This document shows, piece after piece, positions 34,301 through 42,174 of a stretch of 64,000 nucleotides of DNA. The notes under the pieces were generated by a model. It ran no database searches. It saw only the letters and a list, made by a program, of their open reading frames with translations, and was not told the origin of the DNA. The first letter of the stretch is position 1, and every line of letters begins with the position of its first letter. The position numbers and the translations under genes are program-made. The DNA comes from Microbacterium pumilum (GTDB lineage Bacteria > Actinomycetota > Actinomycetes > Actinomycetales > Microbacteriaceae). The stretch covers positions 1,054,001 to 1,118,000 of the forward strand of contig NZ_BAAAOH010000001.1 of the NCBI RefSeq assembly GCF_039530225.1, given 5' to 3'.

Positions 34301-37187
34301 CGGCACGAAGCTGGCGTCGGTGACGTTCACGAACGAGTCGTCGTATGGGTGGCAGACGGCCGTGCTTTCGACGCCCATCGCGGTCACCGCGGGCCAGACG
34401 TACGTCGCGTCCTATCTGGCTCCGGAGGGTGGATACTCGGCGACGCTGGGACAGTACAGCGGCGGGTACACGCGTGGACCGCTCACAGTCGTTGCGAACG
34501 GTGGTGCATTCACGTACGCGGACGGCTTCCCCGGATCCTCGTCACCGACGAACTACCTCGTCGACGTGGTGCTGCAGACCGGGGCCCAGGGTCCCACTCT
34601 GGTGGCGACGACGCCGGCGTCCGGAACCGTGGATGTCGCAGCTGACACGGGCATCGACGCGACCTACAACCTGCCCATCACCAGCGGCTTCACCGGGACG
34701 GTGAAGGCTAACGGCGCCACAGTCGCCGGAACCTGGACGCTGTCTTCGGATTCGCGGACTGCGAAGTTCCAGCCTGCTGCGGCCCTGCCTGCCGGCGCGT
34801 CCATCGCGGTCGCGCTGTCGAACGTCACCGGCACCTCCGGCGCCGCGGCACAGAATGCGTCCTGGTCGTTCACCGTGGTCGCGGCGAACTCACAGCCCGT
34901 CATCACCCTGATCGGCAACCTGACGCCGCAGGTCGCTGCAGAGGCGGGCGACACGGCTTCGGTGGAGTTGGGCATGTCCTTCCGCTCGTCTGCCGCCGGC
35001 ACCGTCCGCGCCGTGCGGTTCTACAAAGGCCCCGGTAACAGCGGAACCCACGTCGGTTCGCTGTGGGGCCCGAACGGTGAGCTGCTCTCCCAGGTGACCT
35101 TCGCGAACGAATCGGCGACGGGCTGGCAGCGTGCGGTCTTCGCCGTCCCGGTGTCCATCACCCCGAACACCACCTACACGGTGTCGTACCTGGCTCCGAA
35201 CGGCAGCTACTCCTATACGCCCGCGGGCTTTGCATCGCCGATCACGAGCGGACCACTCACCACCGAGACGGTCAACAACGGCAAGTACCGGTATGGCGCC
35301 GGCGGAACGATGCCGAACAGTTCGTGGAACGCGACGAACTACTTCGTCGACGTCGAGTTCATGGCCGCCGCGGATGTGCCGAAGCTCACGTCGACTTCGC
35401 CTGCCCGCGATGCTGCAGGTGTCGTGTTCGACGCGAACGTGACCGCGACCTTCGACCGTGACATGGCTGGATCGTCTCCGACGCTCTCTCTCCAGGCCGG
35501 CACGACGTCCATTCAGGGCACCAGCGCGTATGACGCCGTCACCAAGCGCCTGACGTTCGATCCGGCAGCGGACCTCTCGGCGGCGACGACGTACACGGCA
35601 ACGGTTCGCGTCTCGGGTGCCACCTTCGACACCTGGTCATTCAGTACCGCTGATGCGGCGGCGACAGGTCAGACGCAGAATCTCTTCGGAGTTGAGACAC
35701 CGCAGACCGAGTCTGCTGCGGACAGCGACCCCGTCGAGCTGGGAACCGCGTTCCAGGTCACTGAAGCCGGCAAGGTCACCGCCATCCGGTTCTACAAGGG
35801 CGCTGGCAACGTGGGCGTGCACACCGGAACGCTGTGGTCGTCGACGGGCCAGTCACTCGCGACCGTGACGTTCACGGGCGAGTCGGCTTCCGGATGGCAG
35901 CGCGCGGTGCTCTCGGTACCGGTCGATGTCGTACCCGGCCAGACCTACGTGGTGTCGTACTTCGCACCGTCCGGTGGATACTCGGTGTCCCCGAGTTACT
36001 TCACCGCCCCCAAGGTCAGCGGCAAGATCGTCGGGATCGCAGACACGAACGGGCGCTTCTTCTACGGTGCCGGCGGCGGGTTCCCGACGACCTCGTGGAG
36101 CGGCTCCGCCTACTTCGTCGACGCTGAAGTGATGTTCGGGGCCACAGGTCCCACACCGCCGCCGGCTGCGGCACTGGTCTCGGTGACCCCGGCCGCGTCG
36201 GCGACGAATGTCGACCCGACGACGGCCGCAATATCGGCCACCCTCACGAATGCGACGACCGCGACCTTGGCGGTCACCTCGGCCGGGGTAGCAGTGCCGG
36301 GCACGTCGAGCCTCAACACGGCGACGGGAGTCGTCACCTTCGCTCCTTCCGCAGCCTATGACTGGGGCAAGACCTACGCGGTCACGCTGACGGCCAACGG
36401 CGCAGCGATCAGCGGTGGAACGTGGTCCTTCTCCACGCTTCCTCGGGCCACGATCACAGCTCGGACGCCGGCATCTGCCGCAACGAATGTCGATCCCGCC
36501 ACAGCCAAGGTCACGGCGACGTTGACCGGGGCAATGACGGCGGCGATCCAGGTCACCCTCGCCGGCGCAAACGTCGCAGGAACGTCGGCGCTGAACACGT
36601 CGACCGGTGTGGTCACATTCACTCCCACCGCTCAGCTCGACTGGACCAAGACGTACACCGCCACCGTCACGGCCAACGGAACCAGTGTCGCGAACGGTGC
36701 GTGGAGCTTCACCACTATGGCGAAGCCGGATCAGGTCAGCCTGTTCACGACCGGCACGCCCACGAATGCCAACGCCAATGCGGTCCTCGGCTACCAGGCG
36801 GGCACACGGTTCAGGTCGAGCGCGGCGGGTGTCGTCACCACGATCCGCTTCTACAAGGGAAACCAGAACACCGGAGCTCACACGGGTTACGTGCGGAACG
36901 CGTCTGGCACCGTCCTGGCGCAGGTCACCTTCCAGAACGAGACCGCGTCCGGATGGCAGACCGCCGTCCTCTCCACGCCGGTTCGCCTGACCGTCGGCGC
37001 CGAGTACCGTGTCACCGTCTACAGCGCCTCGGGACGCTATGCGGTGACCACGTCCGGTCTCGCGACGACGGTGACCGTCGGTCCACTGTCCACGATTGGC
37101 GGCATCGCAGGGTTCGGCACCGCCAACCCCACGACGACGAGCACGAACAAGTTCTGGGTGGACGTCGTGTTCGACCCGGACAATTGA
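31386..37187 (+). CDS. Giant secreted protein: DMFase-like domain, Ig domains and five DUF4082 repeats
   Basis: 1933 residues from ATG 31386; an upstream in-frame start (31335) would put 17 residues before the signal peptide. Sec signal: hydrophobic core then APATAA/GSS near residue 48. Residues ~65-540 resemble the large domain of the N,N-dimethylformamidase beta subunit (KYGGSDFYQ, then SVGHDEYVSGAQ, FLTGNEAYWRTRYE). An Ig-like domain spans ~548-640. DUF4082 domains lie at about 645-801, 914-1062, 1171-1323, 1430-1580 and 1783-1933, each with a V-x-A-x-R-F-Y-K-G core and a GxY/F-x-V-x-Y stretch. Five Big_5-like Ig modules fill the spaces, two in tandem before the last DUF4082. No sorting motif. 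Probably binds or processes surface glycans; activity unknown. Confidence 0.9.
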   Translation: MRKSTVDAVGTNRNGGRLRSLAMVALTALVATTFIVVQPAAPATAAGSSCGATINPIVCENSKPGTDPDVWDIEGAGDSSIQGFATDISVNAGQKIDFKIDTNARAYSIDIYRTGWYQGLGARKITSVSPSATLPQAQPQCISDVTTELYDCGTWKVSASWNVPADAVSGVYVAKLTRADDGGASHIIFIVRNDGSTSDVLFQTSDPTWQAYNKYGGSDFYQGAANNRAYKISYNRPFATRGSDQGRDFYFSSEYATVRFMERNGYDVSYLAGIDTDRRGAELRNHKVFMSVGHDEYVSGAQRANIMAARDAGVNLQFLTGNEAYWRTRYENSVDGSNTPYRTLVSYKETWANAKIDPSSEWTGTWRDPRFATAAQGGHLPENALSGTMFQVNNDDLAVTVNSAEGKTRLWRNTALASLASGASAALAPHTVGYESNEDVDNGYRPAGLVRLSTTTGAVPQYLTDYGSTVVPGTTQHHVTLYRASSGALVFSSASIQWGWGLDQTHDGDGAAADVRMQQAQVNLFADMGAQPGTLMSGLSAAAKSTDTTAPTTVITTPTAGQSIAHGTAVTMTGTAADAAGVVAGVEVSVDGGSTWHAATGTTNWTYTYIQQGYGQSSVLARGIDDSGNYSSTGTSRAVTVTGPASVYGAEVPATPSATDTSAVEVGLRFSASVDGFVTGARFYKGSANTGTHVASLWTTSGTRLATATFANETATGWQTVQFTAPVAIVGGTDYVVSYTAPRGGYAYVDDYWPYKAKASSPLTVTPAVGAASPGLYGSAGSLPTNTWGNSNYFVDPLFTATDNSPLGVASRTPLPSSSSVALDTKVSATFTRAAAPASIAITVKNASGTAVPGSVSYDAPTKTATFQPTGTLAPATAYTVTLAATDTSGVSVAANSGWTFTTQAADLPVGTCPCSLFSESIRPVVDSDTDTALVTLGVKFTPTVDGTITAVKFFKGVRNTGAHNGALWSASGTKLASVTFTNESSYGWQTAVLSTPIAVTAGQTYVASYLAPEGGYSATLGQYSGGYTRGPLTVVANGGAFTYADGFPGSSSPTNYLVDVVLQTGAQGPTLVATTPASGTVDVAADTGIDATYNLPITSGFTGTVKANGATVAGTWTLSSDSRTAKFQPAAALPAGASIAVALSNVTGTSGAAAQNASWSFTVVAANSQPVITLIGNLTPQVAAEAGDTASVELGMSFRSSAAGTVRAVRFYKGPGNSGTHVGSLWGPNGELLSQVTFANESATGWQRAVFAVPVSITPNTTYTVSYLAPNGSYSYTPAGFASPITSGPLTTETVNNGKYRYGAGGTMPNSSWNATNYFVDVEFMAAADVPKLTSTSPARDAAGVVFDANVTATFDRDMAGSSPTLSLQAGTTSIQGTSAYDAVTKRLTFDPAADLSAATTYTATVRVSGATFDTWSFSTADAAATGQTQNLFGVETPQTESAADSDPVELGTAFQVTEAGKVTAIRFYKGAGNVGVHTGTLWSSTGQSLATVTFTGESASGWQRAVLSVPVDVVPGQTYVVSYFAPSGGYSVSPSYFTAPKVSGKIVGIADTNGRFFYGAGGGFPTTSWSGSAYFVDAEVMFGATGPTPPPAAALVSVTPAASATNVDPTTAAISATLTNATTATLAVTSAGVAVPGTSSLNTATGVVTFAPSAAYDWGKTYAVTLTANGAAISGGTWSFSTLPRATITARTPASAATNVDPATAKVTATLTGAMTAAIQVTLAGANVAGTSALNTSTGVVTFTPTAQLDWTKTYTATVTANGTSVANGAWSFTTMAKPDQVSLFTTGTPTNANANAVLGYQAGTRFRSSAAGVVTTIRFYKGNQNTGAHTGYVRNASGTVLAQVTFQNETASGWQTAVLSTPVRLTVGAEYRVTVYSASGRYAVTTSGLATTVTVGPLSTIGGIAGFGTANPTTTSTNKFWVDVVFDPDN

Positions 37188-37246
37188 TCGCCGGCCAACG
37201 GTAGATTTCGTAGATTCAACACATTCAACCAATGGGGGAACTCAGC
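37188..37246 (+). promoter_or_regulatory. AT-richer gap before the aminosugar operon
   Basis: Two TAGATT hexamers (37202-37207 and 37211-37216) resemble -10 boxes. TTGATC (37184-37189), overlapping the stop of the giant gene, would be a poorly spaced -35. GGGGGAA (about 37235-37241) is the Shine-Dalgarno for GTG 37247. Confidence 0.35.
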
Positions 37247-38311
37247 GTGTCTTCACGCCTGAATATCGCTGTGGTCGGAGCGGGGTATTGGGGGCCGAAC
37301 CTCGCCCGCAATTTCCGTGCCTCGACTGACTGGGACCTGGGAGCGATCTGCGACCTCGACACGGACCGCGCGCAGCGGGTGGCCGACAGCGTCGGCGGTG
37401 TGCCGGTGATCGCAGACCTCGACGAGGTCCTCGCCGACGAGATGATCGATGCGATCGCCGTTGCGACACCGGCCCGCACGCATCACCCGATCGTGCTCGC
37501 GGCGCTCAGGGCCGGCAAGCATGTCATCGTCGAGAAGCCACTCGCCGACACACGCGAACGCGGCGTCGAGATGGTGGAGACCGCCCGCGAGCGCGGCCTC
37601 ATCCTGATGGCTGATCACACCTACTGCTACACGCCGGCCGTCCTCAAGATCCGAGAGCTCATCGCCGACGGCTTTCTCGGCGACATTCTCTTCGTAGACA
37701 GCGTCCGCATCAACCTGGGGCTGATTCAGCCGGACGTCGACGTGTTCTGGGACCTCGCACCGCACGACCTGTCGATCATGGACTTCATCCTCCCGAGCGG
37801 GCTGAACGTCGAGTCCGTCTCCGCGCACGGTGCGGACCCACTCGGCACCGGCAAATCCTGCGTGGGGTATCTGGCCATGCCGCTCGCCGGCGGCGCGATC
37901 GCCCACGTGCACGTGAACTGGCTCAGCCCGACGAAGATCCGGCAGATGGTGATCGGCGGCACCAAGCGCACCCTCGTGTGGGACGACCTCAACCCGCAGC
38001 AGCGCGTGAGCGTCTACGACCGCGGAGTCGACCTCGCCCTGCAGTCCAAAGAGACGGCCGATGCTCGCGCATCGAACATCTCATATCGCCTCGGCGACAC
38101 CTGGGCGCCCGCGCTCCCCGAGCGTGAGGCGCTGGCAAACGTTGCGACCGAGTTCGCAGCATCCATCCGAGAGCAGCGCGCTGCACGCACCAGCGGCGAA
38201 TCCGGACTCCGCGTCCTTTCCGTGCTCGAAGCCGCCGCGGAGAGCCAGGCGTCGAATGGTGCACCGCGCCCCGTCGCAGCAAGTATCAGCAAGGAAGACT
38301 CACAATCATGA
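37247..38311 (+). CDS. Gfo/Idh/MocA-family nucleotide-sugar oxidoreductase (WlbA/WbpB-like)
   Basis: 354 residues from GTG 37247, chosen over ATG 37232 because GGGGGAA lies 6-8 nt upstream of the GTG and would otherwise be coding. NAD-binding GAGYWGPN near the N-terminus, EKPLA catalytic-Lys motif, and DLAPHDLSIMDF in the second domain. Close relatives oxidise C3 of UDP-GlcNAcA to a 3-keto sugar for later amination. It begins a run of genes that overlap by 1-4 nt through the flippase, so this is the first enzyme of the sugar operon. Confidence 0.9.
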   Translation: MSSRLNIAVVGAGYWGPNLARNFRASTDWDLGAICDLDTDRAQRVADSVGGVPVIADLDEVLADEMIDAIAVATPARTHHPIVLAALRAGKHVIVEKPLADTRERGVEMVETARERGLILMADHTYCYTPAVLKIRELIADGFLGDILFVDSVRINLGLIQPDVDVFWDLAPHDLSIMDFILPSGLNVESVSAHGADPLGTGKSCVGYLAMPLAGGAIAHVHVNWLSPTKIRQMVIGGTKRTLVWDDLNPQQRVSVYDRGVDLALQSKETADARASNISYRLGDTWAPALPEREALANVATEFAASIREQRAARTSGESGLRVLSVLEAAAESQASNGAPRPVAASISKEDSQS

Positions 38312-39300
38312 CAAATCTTGAAGGCACGCGAGTTCTCGTCACCGGGGGCGCTGGAACGATCGGCTCCACACTCGTCGACCAGCTGCTCGAGTCGGGCGTC
38401 GAGCACATCGACATCCTGGACAACCTCGTCCGAGGCCGCCGTGCGAACCTCGACGACGCTCTCGCCAGCGGTCGTGTCGAGTTGATCGACGGCGACATCC
38501 GTGACGCGCGGCTCGTCGACGAGCTGACGGCGGAGAAGGATGTCGTCTTCCACCAAGCGGCGATTCGGATCACGCAGTGCGCGGAAGAGCCGAGGCTCGC
38601 GCTCGAGGTGCTGGTCGACGGCACCTTCAACGTCGTCGAATCGGCAGCGAAGCACCGAGTCAAGAAGCTGGTCGCGGCCTCGAGCGCGTCGGTGTACGGC
38701 ATGGCAGAGGAGTTCCCGACCGACGAGCGCCATCATCACGAGAACAACGACACCATCTATGGTGCAGCGAAGACGTTCAACGAGGGTCTGATCCGCAGCT
38801 TCCGCGCTATGCAGGGCATCGACTACGTGCTGTTACGGTACTTCAACGTCTACGGTCCCCGCATGGATGTGCACGGTGTGTACACCGAGGTCCTCGTCCG
38901 ATGGATGGAGCGAATCGCCGACGGCAAGCCCCCGCTCATCTTCGGCGATGGACAGCAGACGATGGACTTCGTCTGTGTTCCCGACATCGCCAGGGCCAAT
39001 GTGCTCGCCGCGCAAAGCGACATCGTCGAGGGCACTTACAACATCGCAAGCGGCACGGAGACGAGTCTGCTCGGACTCGCCGAGGCACTGCTTCGCGTCA
39101 TGGGCTCGGATCTCGGTGTCGAGCATGGTCCGGAGCGGGCTGTCAACGGGGTCCTCCGGAGGCTCGCCGACACGACGGCCGCCCGCCGCGACCTCGGATT
39201 CGAGGCCACGATCGGCATCGAAGAGGGGCTCAGGATGCTCGTCGAGTGGTGGGCGCCGCTTCGTGAGGAGATCGCAGCCGGCAGATCGGTGGGCGTCTGA
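38308..39300 (+). CDS. NAD-dependent nucleotide-sugar epimerase/dehydratase (extended SDR)
   Basis: 330 residues; ATGA overlaps the previous stop. The Rossmann motif is TGGAGTIGS, the catalytic Tyr/Lys pair is IYGAAK and the Ser lies in AASSASVYG. Sequence around QTMDFVCVPDIARAN is typical of UDP-glucose 4-epimerase-like proteins. It should epimerise or dehydrate an NDP-sugar precursor for the glycopolymer. The next gene begins in the stop codon (TGATG). Confidence 0.9.
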   Translation: MTNLEGTRVLVTGGAGTIGSTLVDQLLESGVEHIDILDNLVRGRRANLDDALASGRVELIDGDIRDARLVDELTAEKDVVFHQAAIRITQCAEEPRLALEVLVDGTFNVVESAAKHRVKKLVAASSASVYGMAEEFPTDERHHHENNDTIYGAAKTFNEGLIRSFRAMQGIDYVLLRYFNVYGPRMDVHGVYTEVLVRWMERIADGKPPLIFGDGQQTMDFVCVPDIARANVLAAQSDIVEGTYNIASGTETSLLGLAEALLRVMGSDLGVEHGPERAVNGVLRRLADTTAARRDLGFEATIGIEEGLRMLVEWWAPLREEIAAGRSVGV

Positions 39301-40442
39301 TGGCCGAGCGCATCAATGTGATGGTTCCGTGGCTCGGCCAGGAGGAGGCTGATGCCGTTGCGGAGGTCATCGCGAGCGGGTGGGTCGCCCAGGGTCCAAG
39401 AGTCGCGCAGTTCGAGCAGGAATTCGCCGCAGCCATGCAAGCGCCGTTCGCGGTCGCCACGACGAGTTGCACGACGGCCCTCCATCTCGCACTCATCGTC
39501 GCGGGTGTCGGCCCCGGCGATGATGTGGTCGTCCCCTCCTTCTCGTTCATCGCCACCACGAACGCCGTTCGGTATGTCGGCGCGAACCCCGTCTTCGCAG
39601 ACGTGGACCCGGTCACGGGCAATCTGACCGGAGACACCGTCGCGGCGGCACTCACGCCTGTGACCCGCGCGGTCATCGCGGTCGATCAAGGAGGGGTGCC
39701 GGTGGATCTCGACGACATCAGGCACCTCGCGGATCCGCTGTCGATCGTCGTGATCGAGGATGCTGCGTGCGGTGCCGGGTCGACCTACAAGGGGCGGCCC
39801 GTCGGGGCAGGCGCGGAGATCTCCGCGTGGTCGTTCCACCCGCGAAAGCTGCTCACAACCGGCGAGGGCGGCATGATCACGACGACCCGCCACGACTGGG
39901 CCACGCGTGCGCGCCATCTTCGTGAGCACGCGATGAGCGTCTCGGCAGCCGATCGCCACGGCTCGGTTCTGCCACCTGCCGAGGAGTACACCGAGGTCGG
40001 CTACAACTTCCGAATGACTGATCTTCAGGCCGCCGTGGGGCTCGTTCAGCTGGGTCGGCTTCCCGAGATCGTCGCCCGGCGCCGCGAGATCGCCTCGACG
40101 TACCGCGCGGCCATCGAGACAATTCCGGGGCTGAGGCCGGTTACGGACCCCGCGTATGGCACTGCCAACTATCAGTCCTTCTGGGTCGAGGTTCTCGACG
40201 ACTACCCCACCGATCGGGAGGGCCTCCTCGAAGCCCTCGCCAACGCGGAGATCTCCGCGCGTCGCGGCATCATGGCCACCCACCGGCAACCACCGTATCG
40301 CGATCTCACCCCGCAGACGGGGCTGCCTGTCACCGAGCGCCTGAACGACCGAACCCTGATCCTGCCGGTCTTCCACACGCTGACGCCGGCTGACCAGGAG
40401 CGGGTCATCACTGTGCTGCGTCAGCAGGGGACCGTGGCGTGA
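39300..40442 (+). CDS. DegT/DnrJ/EryC1-family sugar aminotransferase (PglE-like)
   Basis: 380 residues. PLP-binding Lys183 sits in SFHPRKLLTTGEGGM, and the N-terminal core reads VATTSCTTALHLAL followed by VVVPSFSFIATTNAV. The family transfers an amino group from glutamate to a keto-sugar nucleotide. It is followed with a 4-nt overlap by a PglD/NeuD-like acyltransferase, the same order as in bacillosamine-type pathways; the matching 4,6-dehydratase is not in this window. A GDP-perosamine-type role is an alternative. Confidence 0.9.
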   Translation: MAERINVMVPWLGQEEADAVAEVIASGWVAQGPRVAQFEQEFAAAMQAPFAVATTSCTTALHLALIVAGVGPGDDVVVPSFSFIATTNAVRYVGANPVFADVDPVTGNLTGDTVAAALTPVTRAVIAVDQGGVPVDLDDIRHLADPLSIVVIEDAACGAGSTYKGRPVGAGAEISAWSFHPRKLLTTGEGGMITTTRHDWATRARHLREHAMSVSAADRHGSVLPPAEEYTEVGYNFRMTDLQAAVGLVQLGRLPEIVARRREIASTYRAAIETIPGLRPVTDPAYGTANYQSFWVEVLDDYPTDREGLLEALANAEISARRGIMATHRQPPYRDLTPQTGLPVTERLNDRTLILPVFHTLTPADQERVITVLRQQGTVA

Positions 40443-41065
40443 CGGCTGGCCTTCTGCTGATCGGGGCCAGTGGTCTCGCCCGTGAAGTGATCGCGGCCGG
40501 GGTGACGGGCGTCGTCGGCATTCTGGACGATAACCTCGACCTCCACGGGACAGAGGTCGCCGGGGTGCCGGTTGTGGGCAGCATCGTGGATGCGGTCAAG
40601 CGAGAGGAGTCGCTTCTCGTGTGCGTCGGACCGAGCCTCGGACGCCGTCACGTCGTGCGCCGGCTTCACAAGTTCGGCGTCTCGGGCGACCGTTACGCGA
40701 CGTATGTCGCGCGGTCGGCGCGAGTCGGAGCAACGAGTGACATCGACAGAGGAAGCATTGTGATGGACGGAGTCGTCATCACGGCGGATGCGAAGATCGG
40801 CCGTCATGTCGTCATCATGCCCAACTGCACGATCACGCACGATAACGTGCTTGGTGACTTCGCAACGCTGGCGGCCGGTGTGTCACTCGGCGGCTCGGTG
40901 CACATACGTGAATCGGCATATATCGGCATGAACGTATCTGTCCGCCAAGGACTCACGATCGGAGCGGAGGCGACGATCGGGATGGGCGCCGTTGTCCTGG
41001 AGGATGTACCAGACGAGCAGACATGGGTGGGCATCCCTGCCCATCCGTTAGGGGTGACCTCGTGA
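40439..41065 (+). CDS. PglD/NeuD-like sugar O/N-acyltransferase
   Basis: 208 residues from GTG 40439 (GTGA overlap). An N-terminal nucleotide-sugar binding fold starts GASGLAREVI and includes ILDDN. A left-handed beta-helix follows (~95-200), with NCTITHDNVLGDF holding the catalytic-type His and repeats such as IRESAYIGMNVSV, ending AVVLEDVPDEQTWVGIPA. It likely acetylates the amino group placed by the preceding aminotransferase. Confidence 0.9.
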   Translation: MTAGLLLIGASGLAREVIAAGVTGVVGILDDNLDLHGTEVAGVPVVGSIVDAVKREESLLVCVGPSLGRRHVVRRLHKFGVSGDRYATYVARSARVGATSDIDRGSIVMDGVVITADAKIGRHVVIMPNCTITHDNVLGDFATLAAGVSLGGSVHIRESAYIGMNVSVRQGLTIGAEATIGMGAVVLEDVPDEQTWVGIPAHPLGVTS

Positions 41066-42174
41066 GCACGAACGTTCCATTCCTGGACCTCGCCGCCCAG
41101 CAGGCCGAGATTCTCGACGAGGTGCTGCCCGTGTGGCGCGCCCAGCTCGAATCGGCCGCATTCATGGGTGGTCCTGAGGTTGCCGCGTTCGAACGCGAGT
41201 ACGCCCAGTACATCGGCGTCGAGCACGTGATCGGAGTCTCGAACGGCACTGATGCGCTCGAGCTTGCGTATCGCGCTGTCGGCGTGGGCCCCGGTGACGA
41301 GGTCATCATGCCCGCGAACACCTTCATCGCCACGGCGGAGGCGGTGTCACGCGCCGGCGCTGTTCCCGTCTTCGTCGACGTCGACGAAGAGCATCTCCTG
41401 ATCGACCCGGCGGCCATCGAAGCCGCCATCACGCCGCGGACGAAGGTCATCGCCCCCGTACACCTCTTCGGGCAGACCGCGCCCGTGGAGCTGATCGCGC
41501 CCATCGCGGCCAAACACGACCTGGTGGTGATCGAGGACGCCGCGCAGTCTCAGGGGGCGTCCGGCGTTGCCGGGCGCGCCGGGGCGTTGGCGCGTGTTGC
41601 GGCGACCAGCTTCTACCCGGGCAAGAACCTCGGTGCGGCCGGCGACGCCGGCGCGGTGATGACCAACGACAGCGAGATTGCGCACTTCGTACGCAACATC
41701 GCGGCCCACGGCAGCTCGGTGAAGTACGTGCACGATCGCATCGGAGTGAATGCCCGCCTGGATGCCGTCCAGGCGCCCGTCCTTCGGGCGAAGCTTCGCC
41801 GACTGGACGGCTGGAATTCCGCACGGCGGGCGGCGGCAGACCGTTACGATGCCCTTCTCGCTGTGGTTGAGGGGGTTAGACGGCCCACCGTACGCCCGGG
41901 CAACAAGGACGTCTGGCATCTCTACGTCATCCGCCTGGAGGACCGCGATCGCGTCGCGGCTGAACTCACCGAGGCGGGCATCGGGGTCGGCATCCACTAT
42001 CCGACGCCCGTCCACCTGACCGAAGCGTACGCCGGGCTCGGCTACCGACGCGGACAGTTCCCCGTCGCCGAGGCCGCGGCAGACCGCATCCTCTCGCTCC
42101 CGATGTTCCCGCACCTCACCCAGGCGCAGCAGGAGACTGTCGTCCAGGGAGTGGCCCGTTCGGTGCGGCCGTGA
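41062..42174 (+). CDS. DegT/DnrJ/EryC1-family sugar aminotransferase (WbpE/WlbC-like)
   Basis: 370 residues from GTG 41062, overlapping the previous stop by 4 nt. PLP Lys188 lies in SFYPGKNLGAAGDAGAV; NGTDALELAYRAVGVGPGDE and PANTFIATAEA are strongly conserved in enzymes that aminate 3-keto sugars (WbpE, DesV, FdtB). With the WlbA-like oxidoreductase and the WbpD-like acetyltransferase it could make a 2,3-diacetamido uronic acid. Two aminotransferases in one operon suggest two different aminosugars or a diamino sugar. Confidence 0.92.
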   Translation: MSTNVPFLDLAAQQAEILDEVLPVWRAQLESAAFMGGPEVAAFEREYAQYIGVEHVIGVSNGTDALELAYRAVGVGPGDEVIMPANTFIATAEAVSRAGAVPVFVDVDEEHLLIDPAAIEAAITPRTKVIAPVHLFGQTAPVELIAPIAAKHDLVVIEDAAQSQGASGVAGRAGALARVAATSFYPGKNLGAAGDAGAVMTNDSEIAHFVRNIAAHGSSVKYVHDRIGVNARLDAVQAPVLRAKLRRLDGWNSARRAAADRYDALLAVVEGVRRPTVRPGNKDVWHLYVIRLEDRDRVAAELTEAGIGVGIHYPTPVHLTEAYAGLGYRRGQFPVAEAAADRILSLPMFPHLTQAQQETVVQGVARSVRP

